Below are positions 28,001-36,311 of a stretch of 64,000 nt of DNA, piece by piece; the first letter of the stretch is position 1, and each line of letters begins with the position of its first letter. A program made the translations under genes and the position numbers. The notes beneath the pieces are model-generated. The model did no database searches. It was given only the letters and a program-made list of their open reading frames with translations, and had not been told where the DNA came from. Source of the stretch: Spongiivirga citrea (GTDB lineage Bacteria > Bacteroidota > Bacteroidia > Flavobacteriales > Flavobacteriaceae); NCBI RefSeq assembly GCF_010671565.1, contig NZ_JAABOQ010000001.1, forward strand, positions 682,001-746,000, read 5' to 3'.

Positions 28001-28365
28001 GCATTAATACCCGCCTTATCCGAAATATCTTCAAATACAAAATTGCCCTTATTTAAATAAAGCTTATTCGATTCTTGATTTGCACAGAAAAATAGATCTA
28101 GTAGTCCATCGTTATTGATATCACCAACTCCAACACCAGAACCATTGTAGAAAAAGTCATAATCAAACAAATTCTCTTTCGTATCAATACGATCTGTGAT
28201 AGTATTTGAAAAGGTGATATTTGTTTGATCACTTTTGAGTTGCTCAAATACCTTTTCTAAGGTTTTTTCTTCGTTATTTTCGGCTATAGAATTATCGCTC
28301 TTACCTGCTTCCTGCCTGCAAGAGGTAAATATGATAACAACGAAAATGAATAATCTAAATTTCAT
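25069..28365 (-). CDS. FG-GAP/VCBS-repeat lipoprotein with ASPIC/UnbV domain (CRTAC1-like)
   Basis: A 1098-residue lipoprotein; the signal ends at Cys16 (IIFTSCRQ). The N-terminal half (about 60-510) has repeated Asp-rich calcium-binding loops such as DINNDGLLDLFF, DVNNDGWLDIYV and DFDKDGDLDCVV, typical of FG-GAP/VCBS propellers. An ASPIC/UnbV domain lies at about 520-590 (NYLKIVADGDL, VIITWPSGK). A second set of Asp-rich loops fills about 645-1000. Such proteins are often encoded near SusC/SusD pairs in Flavobacteriia and are thought to be surface binding proteins; the ligand is unknown. It converges on the propeller gene with a 4-nt overlap. Confidence 0.9.
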   Translation of the reverse strand: MKFRLFIFVVIIFTSCRQEAGKSDNSIAENNEEKTLEKVFEQLKSDQTNITFSNTITDRIDTKENLFDYDFFYNGSGVGVGDINNDGLLDLFFCANQESNKLYLNKGNFVFEDISDKAGINASKGWSSGVTFADVNNDGWLDIYVSQGGPNKGEARKNRLYINKKDLTFNETAAEVGLADESISTQSSFFDFDKDGDLDCVVSNENELYGTDPSTFYEILNNNEKLLEQSSVHLYRNDNGNFKNITKQAGLLKPAFGLGLCVADINKDGWQDIYVANDYYVPDAMYINNGKGGFDDKIKEYTKQLSFYGMGVDIADINNDTKEDIFVLDMASSDHYRAKTLMASMNVDNFSLLVDSLEMPHQYMFNSLQLNKGSNSFTNVAHLTRVAKTDWSWAVLMEDFNLDGKKDIFVTNGYRRYALDNDLKQKIRQAKMKYRGRVPLSVKKELYYQMPSEKLPNLMYRGQGDLQFDEVAKNWGISDATFSNGAVTADLDNDGDLDIVVNNIDAEAGVYKNISVENKRGNYLKIVADGDLSETFATVTLKYNGKQQIATSKRTRGYLSSVDNAMYFGLGEVEKIDSVIITWPSGKQFMLNGMYTNQKFTFQETGFQEKEIPEVSNKFINGLNPKLLGLDFVHKENQFNDFNEEVLLPYKQSTLGPFMSKGDANGDGLDDLFIGGASGQVSQLYIQTKQGFENKLIIAFEQDALYEDMESVFFDIDNDGDQDLYVVSGGNEWEFNSRNYIDRLYINDGSGNFERRKNTRLNEQHQSGKAVGAFDFDNDGDLDIIVGNRIEARHYPKPATSLIFRNDGGVLKEVVDVVAPEFAALGIVNDVAISDINKDGWPDFIAVGEWGTPGVFMNTNGIFKNTSVNSGLDDEKGWWFSVTETDVDNDGLADFVLGNVGLNLKHNASKEKPFKVYASDFDGNGTFDIVLSKKYKGKYVPSRGKECSTEQMPFISEKFGTYSDYANASLEDIYEDNLDNAYKAEVNTFKSRVLINNGDGSFQKEDLGIENQVFPILDGVNVDINQGSQKEMILVGTIYDTEVETPRLDGGGGVLSGEELNIDFDRSIKSTIQISHKTLGSLLLFGINNGPLAVYQLN

Positions 28366-28419
28366 GTAAAAAAGAGTTCCGCGCTAATATCTTATTTTTT
28401 TTGAATATTATGCCCCTAT

Positions 28420-28452
28420 ATTGACTAGAACACGCATTTTAAGCTACTTTTG
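28420..28452 (+). promoter_or_regulatory. candidate promoter of rlmB
   Basis: TACTTTTG (28445-28452) matches TAnnTTTG exactly and ends 4 nt before the ATG at 28457; ATTG lies 21 nt further upstream (28420-28423). If used, the transcript would start at or next to the start codon. It also argues against an upstream ATG at 28421, which would put the box inside the coding region. Confidence 0.45.
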
Positions 28453-28456
28453 CTGC

Positions 28457-29191
28457 ATGGAGAAAGCAACTCAAATTTTCGGATTACGGGCTATAATTGA
28501 AGCCATTAATTCTGGTGATACCATTGAAAAAGTGTTTTTACAAAAAGGATTACGAGGTGATCTTTTTAAACAATTGGAGCAAACTGCCAGAAAAAATCGA
28601 ATTTCAATAAGTTATGTCCCAGTAGAAAAGCTAAATAAGCTAAGTGATAAAAACCATCAAGGCGCCATTGCAACACTATCTCCTATCGCCTATCAGGATT
28701 TAGAAACCATAGCTCTACAGGTTGTAGAATCTGGTAAAAATCCGCTTTTTTTGTTGTTAGATGAAATAACAGATGTGCGTAATTTCGGTGCAATTATTAG
28801 AACAGCTGAGTGTGCTGGCGTGCATGCAATTATTGTAGGAAAACAAGGGGCTGCTCCTATTAACGGGGATACCGTAAAAACGAGTGCGGGCGCTGTTTTC
28901 AAAATTCCTATTTGTAAGGTTGATCATATCAAAGATGCTGTTTTTATGCTTCAATCAATGGATATTGTCGTTGTTGCAGCAACTGAAAAAACAGATAGTA
29001 GTATTTATGATATTGATTTAAAAGTTCCTGCAGCAATCATAATGGGTTCAGAAGGCCGTGGCATTAATCCTTCTATCTTGAAATTGGTTAATCATAAAGC
29101 AAAGCTTCCTCTCCTAGGAGATATAGAAAGTTTGAATGTATCTGTAGCCTGTGGTGCACTTTTGTATGAGGCTGTTCGACAACGGATGTAA
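28457..29191 (+). CDS. rlmB: 23S rRNA (guanosine-2'-O-)methyltransferase RlmB family
   Basis: A 244-residue SPOUT-class RNA 2'-O-methyltransferase. The N-terminal substrate-binding domain (about 1-75; MEKATQIFGLRAIIEAINSG, NHQGAIATLSPI) is followed by the SpoU catalytic domain with NFGAIIRTAECAGVHAI, VKTSAGAVFKIP and the cofactor-knot motif IMGSEGRGIN, then LNVSVACGALLYEAVRQR. It most likely modifies G2251 of 23S rRNA as RlmB does, though related TrmH-type enzymes exist. I chose the ATG at 28457 from family alignment and the promoter box just before it. Confidence 0.9.
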   Translation: MEKATQIFGLRAIIEAINSGDTIEKVFLQKGLRGDLFKQLEQTARKNRISISYVPVEKLNKLSDKNHQGAIATLSPIAYQDLETIALQVVESGKNPLFLLLDEITDVRNFGAIIRTAECAGVHAIIVGKQGAAPINGDTVKTSAGAVFKIPICKVDHIKDAVFMLQSMDIVVVAATEKTDSSIYDIDLKVPAAIIMGSEGRGINPSILKLVNHKAKLPLLGDIESLNVSVACGALLYEAVRQRM

Positions 29192-29195
29192 TTGG

Positions 29196-29951
29196 CTAGT
29201 CTTCTAGATTAGATTTCGACTTCTTATCGATATAATTATAGACATACTTTACATTTCCTTCTTCTGATTCTTCCTGTTTTTCCATTTCTGAAGATGGCAC
29301 AAAGTTTCCCTCTTCATCAAAATGCTTTAAAAAAGGATCATTTTCTTGTTTATAGTGGTCTTGCTCCCAATGATATCGTTTAGGAATATAAAGCCTTGCA
29401 TTGATTAAAAAAGCAAGCGCAATACCTGTGATCAATCCCGCTAGGTGACCTTCCCAGGACATGTTTTCTTTAACTGGAAAAATATACCAAATCATACTAC
29501 CATAAATAAATACAACGACAAGTGAAAGTGCGATTAGGCGATAGTATTTAGTGCGTACACCCTTGAAGAAAATGAAACTGACTAAAACATAAATCAACCC
29601 ACTTGCTCCAATGTGATTGGCAGGTCGACCTATAAGCCAGGTAAGCAAACCAGAGACCAAAATTCCTAAAATCAATACTTTTACTGCAATAGATCTATAG
29701 AAGTAGAATAAGCCAAGTGACAACAGAAACAAGGGAATTGTATTGTGGTATAAATGCGATAAGCTACTATGCAAAAACGGGCTAAAGACAACACCAGATA
29801 AGCCTGAAAGCGTTCTAGGTTGTACTCCATAACTACTTAAATTAACCGAAAACCGAAGTTCTAAATAGTACACCACCCAAATTGCCAGAACAATCAACAT
29901 GGGAAATGCAATGGTAATTGCAGTAAATTGAAATGGTTCATTTTGTTTCAC
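29196..29951 (-). CDS. rhomboid-family intramembrane serine protease
   Basis: A 251-residue membrane protein with about six hydrophobic segments. The catalytic dyad is visible: Ser117 in GASGLIY and His169 in WEGHLAGLITG. The HLYHN segment at about 66-70 is the conserved His/Asn region of rhomboids. The last 60 residues are a hydrophilic tail that predicts a cytoplasmic end. It cleaves membrane proteins within or near the bilayer; the substrate is unknown. It is convergent with rlmB, with 4 nt between the stops. Confidence 0.93.
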   Translation of the reverse strand: MKQNEPFQFTAITIAFPMLIVLAIWVVYYLELRFSVNLSSYGVQPRTLSGLSGVVFSPFLHSSLSHLYHNTIPLFLLSLGLFYFYRSIAVKVLILGILVSGLLTWLIGRPANHIGASGLIYVLVSFIFFKGVRTKYYRLIALSLVVVFIYGSMIWYIFPVKENMSWEGHLAGLITGIALAFLINARLYIPKRYHWEQDHYKQENDPFLKHFDEEGNFVPSSEMEKQEESEEGNVKYVYNYIDKKSKSNLED

Positions 29952-30026
29952 AATCTAAAAATACCAAAAACAACACCAAAGACGTTTTGACTGCAAAAAT
30001 GTCATCAATATCATTATTTTTACCTA

Positions 30027-31304
30027 ATGAATGAGCCTTTAGCAGAACGTATTCGCCCAAAAAATTTAGAGGACTATATAAGTCAGCGACATTTAGTAGG
30101 CGAAACCGGTTCATTGACCAATCAAATCAAGCAAGGGTTTATACCATCGCTAATTCTTTGGGGACCTCCTGGTGTTGGCAAAACGACCTTGGCCAATATT
30201 ATTGCCAACGAATCGAAACGCCCCTTTTACACTTTAAGCGCCATTAATTCTGGTGTAAAAGACATTCGTGAAGTAATTGATAAAGCAAAACAAAGTGGTG
30301 GCCTATTTACACCCAAAAACCCCATTTTGTTTATTGATGAAATACATCGTTTTAGCAAGTCACAACAGGACTCATTATTAGCAGCAGTTGAGAAAGGTTG
30401 GGTTACCCTAATTGGTGCTACGACCGAAAATCCGAGTTTCGAGGTTATTCCTGCATTACTTTCTAGGTGTCAGGTTTATGTTTTAAATGAATTTGGAAAA
30501 GACGACCTAATCTTTCTATTAGATAGGGCCATTAAAGAGGATTCGCAAATTGCTACCAAGAAAATTAACCTAAAAGAAACAGATGCACTACTCCGATTGT
30601 CTGGAGGTGATGCTAGAAAATTATTGAATATTTTTGAGCTTGTCGTCAATTCAGAAGGTGGAGATAAAATCACTATCACAAATGATATGGTATTGCAAAA
30701 GGTGCAACAAAATACCGTTCGCTATGACAAAACTGGTGAGCAGCATTACGATATTATATCTGCATTTATTAAATCAATTAGAGGAAGTGACCCTAATGCA
30801 GCCGTGTATTGGTTAGCCAGAATGATCGAAGGTGGTGAGGATTTGAAATTTATCGCAAGAAGGTTACTTATTAGCGCGTCAGAAGATATCGGACTTGCAA
30901 ACCCTACAGCCCTAGTAATTGCAAACAACTGCTTTCAGGCGGTGGCAACTATTGGATATCCAGAAGCTAGAATCGTACTTAGCCAGTGTACTGTTTATTT
31001 GGCAACATCACCAAAAAGTAATGCGAGTTATACGGCTATTGGAAAGGCCCAAAAATTGGTAAGAGAAACGGGAGACCTTCCCGTGCCATTACCTATACGA
31101 AATGCACCCACAAAATTAATGAAAGAGCTTGGCTACGGCCAGGAATATCAATATGCGCATGACTTTGCGAACAACTTTACAGAAATGGAATTTCTTCCTG
31201 AAGAAATTAAAAACACTGCGTTGTATCAACCAGGAAATAACAGTCGCGAAAAAGCGAATCGAGAATTCTTAAAAAACAGATGGAAGGATAAGTATGGCTA
31301 CTAG
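30027..31304 (+). CDS. rarA: replication-associated recombination protein RarA (AAA ATPase)
   Basis: A 425-residue AAA+ ATPase of the RarA/MgsA/WRNIP1 family that acts at stalled replication forks. It has the Walker A motif GPPGVGKTT (46-54), Walker B FIDEIHRF (103-109), the sensor segment IGATTENPSFEV and the C-terminal tetramerisation region with YWLARMIEGGEDLKFIARRL. Length and motifs match the family. A near-consensus TATTTTTA lies 4 nt before its ATG. Its stop overlaps the next, convergent gene by 4 nt. Confidence 0.95.
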   Translation: MNEPLAERIRPKNLEDYISQRHLVGETGSLTNQIKQGFIPSLILWGPPGVGKTTLANIIANESKRPFYTLSAINSGVKDIREVIDKAKQSGGLFTPKNPILFIDEIHRFSKSQQDSLLAAVEKGWVTLIGATTENPSFEVIPALLSRCQVYVLNEFGKDDLIFLLDRAIKEDSQIATKKINLKETDALLRLSGGDARKLLNIFELVVNSEGGDKITITNDMVLQKVQQNTVRYDKTGEQHYDIISAFIKSIRGSDPNAAVYWLARMIEGGEDLKFIARRLLISASEDIGLANPTALVIANNCFQAVATIGYPEARIVLSQCTVYLATSPKSNASYTAIGKAQKLVRETGDLPVPLPIRNAPTKLMKELGYGQEYQYAHDFANNFTEMEFLPEEIKNTALYQPGNNSREKANREFLKNRWKDKYGY

Positions 31305-32146
31305 AATTTGATATTCACTTTTGCCTTTACAACTTTCCCATTTTCAATAGCTTCTATAAACCACTCGCCATTCTCTTTTTTGAGTAATCCCTTGAAAAGG
31401 TCACTGTCCATAAGAAAAGAATCTACATCTGAGGTTTTAAAAATCTTAGCTACTATTTCCGGTTTCGAATTTACTAACTGAAAACCACCGTCGATAGCCT
31501 GTGCATATAGAATGTCGCCATTAAATGCCAAAGTTTCCTTTTTAGTCGGCACTTTTTCGACTGTTTTCTGAACTTTTTCAACTACCGCCGGCTCCGCAAC
31601 CTCAACTTCTGAAGTTATCTGTTCTACTACAACTTCTTCAAATGGCCCATTATCTTCTACAATTTTTGTTTCTTGTTTTTCCTCAACTGCTACATCGGTT
31701 GCAGGTTTCTCTTTAGGTTCTTCATAATAATAGCCCAAAAACTCGACAGATTTAAACGCTTGCCGAATAGCTTCATGATACGCTTTTCTATATTCTTTAA
31801 CCTTACTTTTCCCTTCTTGAGAAACAAAAACCTGCTCTTTATAACAGTTTTTCAGACTAATAATAATTCGTGTTGTTAATAAACCCGACAGATTATCGAC
31901 AGAAACTAATAGACCTTTACAAGGATCATTAATGTATTCTTCGGGTAGAACCTCATTATCATAAAATACTTCAAACCCTTCTTGTTTAAAAAGATGTCTT
32001 GTTAGCGTACTTGTACTGTACTGATCATCTTTCTTAACAAAATCTAATCGTTTAGGAATAATAACGTATTTGTATTTATTTAATGTCTGCCCGATTAAAG
32101 GAAAGCTTATGAATAAGGCAAAAACAACTAGGATGATTTTTTTCAT
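31301..32146 (-). CDS. conserved secreted or periplasmic protein of unknown function
   Basis: A 281-residue protein with a signal peptide (MKKIILVVFALFISFPLIGQ) and no family I can name. Residues about 25-145 include KYKYVIIPKRLDFVKKDDQY and DNLSGLLTTRIIISLKNCYK. Residues about 145-205 are a low-complexity stretch rich in Glu, Val and Lys. The C-terminal 75 residues are a separate folded-looking region. It is the last gene of a three-gene set with a DUF5723 protein and a lipoprotein, so it probably acts in the envelope. It resembles Flavobacteriia proteins annotated only as hypothetical. Confidence 0.75.
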   Translation of the reverse strand: MKKIILVVFALFISFPLIGQTLNKYKYVIIPKRLDFVKKDDQYSTSTLTRHLFKQEGFEVFYDNEVLPEEYINDPCKGLLVSVDNLSGLLTTRIIISLKNCYKEQVFVSQEGKSKVKEYRKAYHEAIRQAFKSVEFLGYYYEEPKEKPATDVAVEEKQETKIVEDNGPFEEVVVEQITSEVEVAEPAVVEKVQKTVEKVPTKKETLAFNGDILYAQAIDGGFQLVNSKPEIVAKIFKTSDVDSFLMDSDLFKGLLKKENGEWFIEAIENGKVVKAKVNIKF

Positions 32147-32151
32147 TTAAA

Positions 32152-33594
32152 CTAATTTTTGTTAGTTGGCACGACAATATTCAGGCCAAACTGTACTGAT
32201 ACTTTTTGAGCATCGGCTAAGTTAGTATATCCTAACAAATTGTCAGCCATTAAATATGCGTTTACTGGACCCAAATGCATCGACATGCCTGCACCGAGGT
32301 TGGTAAGTGAAAAAGAATCAACTGTATAAGCCACCTTTACTCGCAAACCATTAAATAGTCTACGGTAGTAAAACAAGCTTGCTGCCATTTTAGGACTTCG
32401 CGATCTGCCAATCATGAACGTTTGTGCCCCAATTTGATTTAGATAGGTTGTCTTTGCCACTTGTCTACAATCACAATCATCATCCGTTCTTGCTATTCCC
32501 CATTCATAACGCAAGGCCGCGTTAAATTTCGGAGCTCTCCATCGTGTATATGCTTTTGTAATGGTGTCAACCGGCAACGCTTCCTTTAAAGCATCGGCTA
32601 CTTCTCGATAGTAATCGGTACTTTGATTATTGGTTGTGGGAGCCCCTGGAAACAATAATTCAAACCCATCGTAAGTAAAATTTCCCTTCAATTGATAAGA
32701 TTCTACATCTTTACTATGCCTAATAAAGCCTATATCTTGAATGCTCGCGGCAAAACTTAGTTGCTTGTCAAACCGATATGTAAATCCTGCATCAACACCC
32801 AAACCGAGATTTCCGCCTAGTAATGCCCGTTTGCGAAAAGTAGGCGCTATATCTGCCCCTTCGACAGGTGGATTTGCGTCGCTATCACTCCTTAAAGAAG
32901 CAATACCAGAGGTTTGTATCAAAAGATCGGCATTAATGCTATGTTCGAAAAAGTTAGTGTCCGATTCTCTGGTTACAAAAGTACCTTCATTGTTAGTACT
33001 GGAGGCGCTAACAATACTCGAATAAATTTTTGCTCGGCCGCCCACAGTAAGCTTATCATTCACTCTCTTATTGATACCAAAGTGAAAAACAGTTAATAAA
33101 TCAGCTTTTAGGTTGAGATCTGATAAACTGAAAGCCTCATTTATATTAGGCTCATTCCCTTCAAGAGCAAGTTTCGCATAATCATTAGGCCAGTATCCAA
33201 AAAAGTCAAATTCCTGATACATTCCGAAAGAATATCGAATGTCATCATAGTACTTACCTCCTACCTTGAAACCAACATTAAAAATTTCAAGTTGCTGGTT
33301 AATCGATGTGAAATCATTACGGTCTAGTCGTGCAATCGCATTTCTAAACTTTACATTAAAGTCCACACCGTCAACAGCAAAAACGTCAAATGCAGAAACC
33401 CCACCAGTAATTCCAGCCTCAACCGATACTCCAGAAACTAAAGGAATGCCGGTGTACCATTTATAGTCAACTTCTTCGCCAGGATTTACCATTAAAGATT
33501 GTGGTATCTCTTTAAAACCAAAAAGCAAATTTTTGTTTTGAGCGCTTGCAATGCTAAAAGTAAGCAAGAATATCGCTACTAGAATTTTTCTCAT
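32152..33594 (-). CDS. DUF5723-family outer-membrane-like protein
   Basis: A 480-residue protein with a signal peptide ending near SIASAQ. The mature part is rich in alternating beta strands ending in amphipathic segments (FGLNIVVPTNKN), like an outer-membrane barrel of the PorV/SprF-like group. The sequence features (GFKEIPQSLMVNPGEEVDYKW, FHFGINKRVNDKLTVGGRAK) fit the DUF5723 family of Bacteroidota. Function is unknown. Its start overlaps the stop of the upstream lipoprotein gene by 4 nt, and it is 5 nt before the next gene, so the three are one operon. Confidence 0.75.
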   Translation of the reverse strand: MRKILVAIFLLTFSIASAQNKNLLFGFKEIPQSLMVNPGEEVDYKWYTGIPLVSGVSVEAGITGGVSAFDVFAVDGVDFNVKFRNAIARLDRNDFTSINQQLEIFNVGFKVGGKYYDDIRYSFGMYQEFDFFGYWPNDYAKLALEGNEPNINEAFSLSDLNLKADLLTVFHFGINKRVNDKLTVGGRAKIYSSIVSASSTNNEGTFVTRESDTNFFEHSINADLLIQTSGIASLRSDSDANPPVEGADIAPTFRKRALLGGNLGLGVDAGFTYRFDKQLSFAASIQDIGFIRHSKDVESYQLKGNFTYDGFELLFPGAPTTNNQSTDYYREVADALKEALPVDTITKAYTRWRAPKFNAALRYEWGIARTDDDCDCRQVAKTTYLNQIGAQTFMIGRSRSPKMAASLFYYRRLFNGLRVKVAYTVDSFSLTNLGAGMSMHLGPVNAYLMADNLLGYTNLADAQKVSVQFGLNIVVPTNKN

Positions 33595-34151
33595 AGATCG
33601 AAATCAAAAAAGGCTGTTGCCTTAGATTTTAGGTTGAATTCGCTCGTGGTAGTAGCGTCAAATTGAGTGCCTGATGAATTAATTATTGTGGCAGTTAGTA
33701 TTATTATTTTTGATGAAGTAAATCGGTCTAAATCTGCACCTTCAAATACCTCTGTATAGTCTACAATAGCAGGATTTGCTAACGAACCTTCAGGAATAGG
33801 AATATCAAATTCATACTGATCAGCAAACTCATCATCAGTAAAACGAAAATTGAGATTAAAATCCGCCTCTATATTGTTGACAATATTAAAAGTGAGCTCT
33901 GTCCTAATGACATTATCTTTATAAAAATCTTCTCCGATAACATCAAGCCGAACTGTATCAATAACGGATGCATTCTGTATAACTCCGGGCTGGGCGTATT
34001 GCAACGGGCTCGCACTAAAAGTCACTAAACTTGCAGTAAGTACCGGCTGAATACTCAGATCCTTTGCCTGTTCAAAATCTACTTGCTCTGTGCATGATGT
34101 ATAAAACAATACCCCTAAAATGAGATAGCACAACAGTTTGACATTCTTCAT
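33591..34151 (-). CDS. small lipoprotein of unknown function
   Basis: A 186-residue lipoprotein: the signal ends at Cys20 (LGVLFYTSCTEQ). The mature part is beta-rich, without a family I recognise. It is translationally coupled (4-nt overlap) to the DUF5723 gene downstream and may work with it in the outer membrane. It is also likely cotranscribed with the unknown secreted protein at 31301-32146. Confidence 0.7.
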   Translation of the reverse strand: MKNVKLLCYLILGVLFYTSCTEQVDFEQAKDLSIQPVLTASLVTFSASPLQYAQPGVIQNASVIDTVRLDVIGEDFYKDNVIRTELTFNIVNNIEADFNLNFRFTDDEFADQYEFDIPIPEGSLANPAIVDYTEVFEGADLDRFTSSKIIILTATIINSSGTQFDATTTSEFNLKSKATAFFDFDL

Positions 34152-34199
34152 AATTGGTAAACGAATAGGGTCTCAAAATAGTATTGAATTGCCAATTAA

Positions 34200-34889
34200 T
34201 TAAAGATAATTTTTGAGCTGAAGTAAGCTAGAAATATGAAAATCAGCTTTCTGATTATTCGGATCTGGTTCAAAGTGAATAGACTGCATTCCGACTTTTG
34301 AAGCACCCTCGATATCTGCTTCTATATTGTCACCAATCATCAAAGCATTTTTAGATCTTACATTGGCACTTTTTAGGGCAAATTCAAAAATCAACGGATT
34401 TGGTTTTTTCACCCCGACAGATTCCGAATCGACTATCTTGTCGAAGTAATGCTTTATTTTACTCGTTTCCATTTTAACACGCTGCACTTCTCTAAAACCG
34501 TTGGTAATAATATGTAATTTATAGCTTGGTTTTAGGTATTCTAAAATCTCAATAGCCCCTTCAAATAAATGATCGTTATCTGGTAGTCTTTGAATATAAT
34601 CATGCGATAGCCTATTGATTAATTCATCCGTAGAATTAAAATTTAAACCATCGAAGGTTTTTTTGAGTCGACTATATCGCAATTCTTCCTTACTAATTCG
34701 TTCTTCTCGATACAGCTTCCAATACTCAAAATTAATAGGAACGTATACAGCTAGAAATTCTTCTAACGGTAGTTGAACTGAATGCTGACTAAATATTTTT
34801 TTAAATGTAAGTGCTGAGTTTTTTTCAAAATCCCAAAGAGTGTGATCAAGATCAAAAAAAATATCAGTAACCTTATTTTTTAGTGCCAA
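34200..34889 (-). CDS. HAD-superfamily nucleotidase of the YjjG type
   Basis: A HAD hydrolase with motif I DLDHTLWDF near the N-terminus, ITNGFREVQ (motif II), a Lys in VKKPNPLIFEF (motif III) and MIGDNIEADIEGA (motif IV). The FFDLDHTLWDF start and overall pattern fit the YjjG group, which dephosphorylates non-canonical pyrimidine nucleotides. The start is uncertain: a TTG at 34889 gives MALKNKVTDIFFD and overlaps the upstream gene by 17 nt; an ATG at 34937 adds 16 residues and overlaps by 65 nt. I prefer the TTG. Confidence 0.82.
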   Translation of the reverse strand: MALKNKVTDIFFDLDHTLWDFEKNSALTFKKIFSQHSVQLPLEEFLAVYVPINFEYWKLYREERISKEELRYSRLKKTFDGLNFNSTDELINRLSHDYIQRLPDNDHLFEGAIEILEYLKPSYKLHIITNGFREVQRVKMETSKIKHYFDKIVDSESVGVKKPNPLIFEFALKSANVRSKNALMIGDNIEADIEGASKVGMQSIHFEPDPNNQKADFHISSLLQLKNYL

Positions 34890-36177
34890 ATTGCTGTAAT
34901 GTTTTAATGTAAATTTCTCGCCAACCCTTCCATTCATTTTCGATTAATGTATGGTTATGTAATTTGAAGATAAAAGTACCATTTACCGATTTTATCGCTT
35001 TACCGATTTCTGTTATCTTATCTATAATTTGATCTTTATCTCCTATAAGTTTAAGTGCTTCATCTGTAGTAACCACAGGGTTTATTTTTAGAGCCGTTGG
35101 CATCTCTGAACCAATATCATAAAAGTAAAACGGCGTGCAGGTACTCGCTCTAAAACCAATAGTATCAGGATAACCCATGGTATAATCCTCCTTGACTTCA
35201 GAATCTATCAAATTGCGATAACTATCAGGAAAATCTAACTTATTATAGTGCTGCATCACTCGTATGATTGGTCTATGAATTAGATCTGACAAGCGCTTGC
35301 GTTCTTTCTTTAATAGGTCAAAATCATAAAACGCCTCATACGAAACCAGTAAACTAGTAATCGCATGATCCGAAACGGATTTAATGAGCGCCCGAAACAC
35401 ATTACTGTAGACCGAAATATTTTTATCATAGGTCGCATATTTCGCAAATAGAAAAAAGAATATGGCCTGTATATTATAGGTGTTATGTAGATTAATAAAA
35501 TCGTCAAATGTATCGTAGGGGTCTTTTTTTATGCCGAAAAGCACAGCATAACGCAATAGGACTTTTCTTAATCTAAATCGAAACAAATCACCAAATGTCC
35601 CGGAGACCGTACGTAAAATCCCCACCTTTCTGTATGCAAAAACTAAAGGAACTGATATCGCTGGAGTAAATTGAAAAGGTGTTGGTTTCGCTTTGAGGTC
35701 TGGGAAACGTTCCTTCAATACTGTCAACAACTTATATGCCCAAACATCGATTACTGGTTGCTCTAGAAACTTGTTTTTATATGCTAAACTTTCATTCACC
35801 GGATATCTCCCGTGCATATCTTTTACATGAGGTACGTACTCTTCATACCTACTCAATAAATAAAATGCAGCCGCAAAAATGTCAAAAGGCAAGCTACTTT
35901 TATCGCTATTAGTCGCAAAAAAACACGGAGTATCATCCCATTGTTGCATGTTAATTTCAATATCCCCTATACCCTGCTCAAAAAGCAGGTCGTTACTTTT
36001 TACGAAAAACTCATTCTGTAATGCCTGTTTGGTATAGGTAATTTTAAGCGGCCCGTGAGCAATGAACTCCTCTATCCGGGTAGTAAACTCGATAGGAATT
36101 TGTAGCACTCTAGTAAACATATGCTTGAAAGCATATCGCAAACGCGGGGTAAGTTTATGTGTGTATATTAATAGCAT
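34873..36177 (-). CDS. polysaccharide-deacetylase-like protein, probably without catalytic residues
   Basis: A 434-residue protein from the ATG at 36177 (MLLIYTHKLTPRLRYAFKHM, the usual start of this group); an ATG at 36276 would add 33 residues. It resembles Flavobacteriia proteins annotated as polysaccharide deacetylases, with DYTMGYPDTIGFRAST, FYFYDIG and the C-terminal FIFKLHNHTL. The places where I expect the metal-binding Asp (TPAISVPLVFAY) and the HPS motif (HAITSLLVSYEAF) lack the ligands. It may be a catalytically dead or altered member. It lies between radC and the HAD gene on the same strand. Confidence 0.65.
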   Translation of the reverse strand: MLLIYTHKLTPRLRYAFKHMFTRVLQIPIEFTTRIEEFIAHGPLKITYTKQALQNEFFVKSNDLLFEQGIGDIEINMQQWDDTPCFFATNSDKSSLPFDIFAAAFYLLSRYEEYVPHVKDMHGRYPVNESLAYKNKFLEQPVIDVWAYKLLTVLKERFPDLKAKPTPFQFTPAISVPLVFAYRKVGILRTVSGTFGDLFRFRLRKVLLRYAVLFGIKKDPYDTFDDFINLHNTYNIQAIFFFLFAKYATYDKNISVYSNVFRALIKSVSDHAITSLLVSYEAFYDFDLLKKERKRLSDLIHRPIIRVMQHYNKLDFPDSYRNLIDSEVKEDYTMGYPDTIGFRASTCTPFYFYDIGSEMPTALKINPVVTTDEALKLIGDKDQIIDKITEIGKAIKSVNGTFIFKLHNHTLIENEWKGWREIYIKTLQQFGTKK

Positions 36178-36311
36178 ACGTGGCCTATGCCGCTTTAGAA
36201 AGCTTAAAAATACTGTTTTAGGGGGTATTTTGCGTTTTAAAGATTGAAAATTCAGCAATGATTTTACAGAAATCATTTAAAAAATAATGATCGACTTAAA
36301 AACAAGACTAA

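Noticed and set aside
25069-28365. Possible tandem DNA repeat from recurring Asp-rich loops
   Set aside because: The repeats are at the protein level (calcium-binding loops); the DNA units vary in length and sequence and are normal for FG-GAP proteins.
35480-35520. TFDD string in the deacetylase-like protein as a NodB active-site motif
   Set aside because: It is followed by FINLHNTYNI in a helical region, lacks the Gly of TFDDG and has no partner H(S/T)xxH; it is better read as chance.
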